Origin: Bin94 sp965115975
Lineage (GTDB): Bacteria > Gemmatimonadota > Gemmatimonadetes > Longimicrobiales > Gaopeijiaceae
Reading direction: 5' to 3'
DNA length: 64,000 nt
Assembly: GCA_965115975.1 (NCBI GenBank)
Contig: OZ220468.1
Span: 434,001 to 498,000, forward strand
Shown: positions 62,086 through 64,000 of the stretch, one piece after another
How positions within the stretch are numbered: position 1 is the first letter of the stretch
How the letters are laid out: each line of letters begins with the position of its first letter
The notes under the pieces: model-generated
Databases searched by the model: none
What the model was told of the DNA's origin: nothing
Seen by the model: only the letters and a program-made list of their open reading frames with translations
Position numbers and translations under genes: made by a program

Positions 62086-64000
62086 CTATCCGCCGCTCGA
62101 GCTGGCCGCCGCGAGCTTGACCGTCTTGGTCCCGATCTTCCACGCAGCGGTGGCGCTCTGTCTGGCGTCGATCCTGAATGTGATCGCCCCCAACAGGTCC
62201 GCTTCCGTGAGACTCACGGCCGTGCCGCTCTCCGTTTGGAACCGGGCGTAGTCCGTGACATCGAGGATGTCCGGGATGATCAGCTTGCGGTCGTCCCACA
62301 TGGTCGCGTCCTGAACCTCGTAGTACAGCGTCGCGGCGGAGCCGCCCAGGGCGGCGACCGACGCGAAGGTCGCGGCGATGCGCTGATGCGTCCGGTTGTT
62401 CGTCGTGGCGACCCAGTCGACCCGGATCGAGTCGTTGTCTGCGTTGCGTCGGGCCGTGATCGACGTCGTCGACGGATCGACCGGCGGGACCTTCACGACG
62501 TGGTCGACCTGTTCGATCGCGGACGTCGTTCGGGTGCCCAACGCGTCGGGTGTCAGGAAGATGGTGTACTGGATGCAGAACTCGCCGTCGGAGGCCGGTT
62601 TGATGAGTCTTCCGAGCGTGTTTGGATTGCCGTTCCAAATCGTCTCCGTCCCGTTCCATTTGCCCTCGTCGACGAAAAAGCCCGCGCTCCCGTCCTTCTG
62701 CCGCCATTGGGTGGAGGTAGCGTTATGAAATCCTCTCGACGTGAAAATGCTGAAATTCACGCAGTCGCTCGCATAGAAGGTCCTGTATTGAGGATCGCCG
62801 ACGTTTCCGGCGCTGAGCTCGTAATTCCTGTCCTTGTAGATGATGGCGTCGAGGTGGAAGATGCTGGCCGCGTTGGTCCATACCTGAATCGTGTCGGAAC
62901 CGACGACGGAGTCCTTCTTCATGATTCGTTTCGCCGTCAGCTCCCGCAGCAGCCAGGTGTTCGCCTGGATCTTGCCGTAGTTCTTGCGCTCTCCCGGCGC
63001 CACGGCCACGGTCCGGCTGTCGTTCGGATAGTCGAAGCCGTAGCCGCCCCCGCCGCCCTTCACTCTCGAGTCCCTCTTCGACGCCCGGATGTCGTAGTCG
63101 CCGAACGGGACCTTCAGCGCGAAGATCCCCGACCCTCCGGTCGTCACCGAGTCGACGACCGTGGTCGTGTCGCCGGCCTTCCGCGCCGCGACGTGGACGC
63201 CCGCGTAGGGGCCCTGCGCGCCCTGCGGAGCCACAACCACCCCGTTGATCGTCGCCTTCTGGAACCCGGTGAAGTTGGCCCCCGAGATGTCGGTGCCCGA
63301 CGCCGCCGGCATCGGCAGCGACGCCGGCGCGAACGAGTAGTCGCCGTGCTTGGCGGTGATCGAGACCGTGCCCGACGACTTGGCGTTCCACTGCGCGCGG
63401 AACGTCCCGTCGGCGCCCGTCACCAGCTTGCCCTTGTTGGTGCCGGTCTTCGGCGCGTTGGTCGGGACCGAGTCGTCGATCATGATCTCGACGCCGGCGA
63501 TCGGCGCGTTCGAGCCCGAAGCCACCACCTTGCCGCTGTAGAACACCGGATCGCCCGAGCCGCCCATCGCGAAGTCGATCTTCGTCGGCGAGTTGGCCGT
63601 GAACGCCGCCTTCCCGCTGCCGTCCGAGAAGCCCTTGCGCATCCCCTTCGCGTACAGCGAGTCCTTCTTCGCCGGTACGCCTTCCACGATGTAGCGACCG
63701 TACATGTCGGTCATCGCCGTCATGCCGTTGACGTCGACCATTACGCTGTCCACGGGGAACTTGTCCGAGCCGGTGACGAAGCCGTAGACGGTGGTCGTCG
63801 TCGGCGTCACGTCGATCATGACGGCCGTGTCCAGCGGACTGAACGCGTCGCCGAGCTTCGTCGTCGAGCCCTTCGCGCCCAGCATCGCCTGCCAGCCCGC
63901 CGGGACGGTCAGCTTGTAGACGCCCGCCGCGATCTTCCCGAAGTCGAACGCGTTCGTGTCGTCCCAGGTCGTGGCCTTGGCGTTCGCCTTGGCCGTCGTC
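62086..64000 (-). CDS. Second giant repeat-rich lipoprotein, 5' end outside window
   Basis: The 638 visible C-terminal codons match the core and tail of the 1,527-residue lipoprotein at 11455. The first visible part (about 220 residues: AFDFGKIAAGVYKL, MYGRYIVEGVPAKK, DPVFYSGKVVASGS) is nearly identical in protein and 96% in DNA. The following Ig-like domains are moderately similar (GTDISGANFTGFQKAT shared). The next about 180 residues, with VGSDTIQVWTNAASIFHLDAI and DEGKWNGTETIW, have no evident counterpart. The last about 110 residues again share a pattern (RNADNDSIRVDWVATTNNRT, AVSLTEADLLGAI). The N-terminus, signal and promoter lie beyond the window. It is likely a surface lipoprotein of the same structural kind. 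Confidence 0.9.
   Translation of the reverse strand, partial: TTAKANAKATTWDDTNAFDFGKIAAGVYKLTVPAGWQAMLGAKGSTTKLGDAFSPLDTAVMIDVTPTTTTVYGFVTGSDKFPVDSVMVDVNGMTAMTDMYGRYIVEGVPAKKDSLYAKGMRKGFSDGSGKAAFTANSPTKIDFAMGGSGDPVFYSGKVVASGSNAPIAGVEIMIDDSVPTNAPKTGTNKGKLVTGADGTFRAQWNAKSSGTVSITAKHGDYSFAPASLPMPAASGTDISGANFTGFQKATINGVVVAPQGAQGPYAGVHVAARKAGDTTTVVDSVTTGGSGIFALKVPFGDYDIRASKRDSRVKGGGGGYGFDYPNDSRTVAVAPGERKNYGKIQANTWLLRELTAKRIMKKDSVVGSDTIQVWTNAASIFHLDAIIYKDRNYELSAGNVGDPQYRTFYASDCVNFSIFTSRGFHNATSTQWRQKDGSAGFFVDEGKWNGTETIWNGNPNTLGRLIKPASDGEFCIQYTIFLTPDALGTRTTSAIEQVDHVVKVPPVDPSTTSITARRNADNDSIRVDWVATTNNRTHQRIAATFASVAALGGSAATLYYEVQDATMWDDRKLIIPDILDVTDYARFQTESGTAVSLTEADLLGAITFRIDARQSATAAWKIGTKTVKLAAASSSGG
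63484..64000. repeat. Near-identical DNA block, right copy
   Basis: This block aligns gap-free to 12823-13339 at about 96% and continues past the window edge. It marks a recent duplication or gene conversion between the two giant lipoprotein genes. Confidence 0.92.

Overview
The window is GC-rich (about 70% by eye) and densely coded. It suggests a free-living or host-associated member of Gemmatimonadota. This rests on the mix of families: a SusC/RagA receptor with SusD in a non-Bacteroidota codon context, VPS10-type beta-propeller hydrolases, very long M14 carboxypeptidases, small lipoproteins with a TonB-plug-like domain, TTG/GTG starts and NTGA-type translational coupling. No rRNA, tRNA, CRISPR array, insertion sequence or prophage gene was found. 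The phylum assignment is an inference from gene content.

Layout. 1-5.2 kb, minus strand: a truncated YfbK-type von Willebrand A protein, an M20 dipeptidase, a GlsB/YeaQ membrane protein, a PspA-like coiled coil and an E1-alpha thiamine-pyrophosphate dehydrogenase subunit. 5.2-10.4 kb: a small unknown protein, then a coupled minus-strand set (acyl-CoA dehydrogenase, heme A synthase, DUF420 protein) and a patatin lipase. 10.6-17.6 kb: an NTF2-like lipoprotein, a 1,527-residue repeat-rich lipoprotein preceded by an AT-rich leader with a run of 16 G, and a Tat-exported epimerase-like protein. 17.8-26.7 kb: polysaccharide deacetylase, HIT protein, SusC/SusD pair with a strong terminator, a 4-TM protein, and a plug-only lipoprotein coupled to an outer-membrane barrel. 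26.7-35.4 kb: VPS10-like propeller protein, DEDDh exonuclease, quinone oxidoreductase, and a three-gene operon of substrate-binding protein, HAMP membrane protein and OFA-type MFS transporter. 35.4-44.2 kb: SucA, PgeF, a small CxxC protein, a lower-GC orphan, an orphan zinc-finger anti-sigma-like protein, HolA and CopA. 44.3-48 kb: three envelope glycosyltransferases. 48-52 kb: a YhaN/YhaO (SbcCD-like) pair. 52.5-62 kb: a giant NAD-glutamate dehydrogenase, Ppx/GppA phosphatase, M14 carboxypeptidase and SufU. 62-64 kb: the 3' part of a second giant lipoprotein.

How it fits together. Central metabolism is represented by 2-oxoglutarate dehydrogenase E1, NAD-GDH, acyl-CoA dehydrogenase and E1-alpha. 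Aerobic respiration is represented by heme A synthase and DUF420. Much of the rest is envelope biology: protein and peptide breakdown, SusCD import, exported hydrolases and glycosyltransferases.

The most unusual elements are two. The first is a pair of giant lipoproteins about 50 kb apart that share a 96% identical core but have diverged tails, one of them with a homopolymeric G tract in its putative promoter. The second is the operon coding for a binding protein, a HAMP sensor without an output domain and an OFA transporter.
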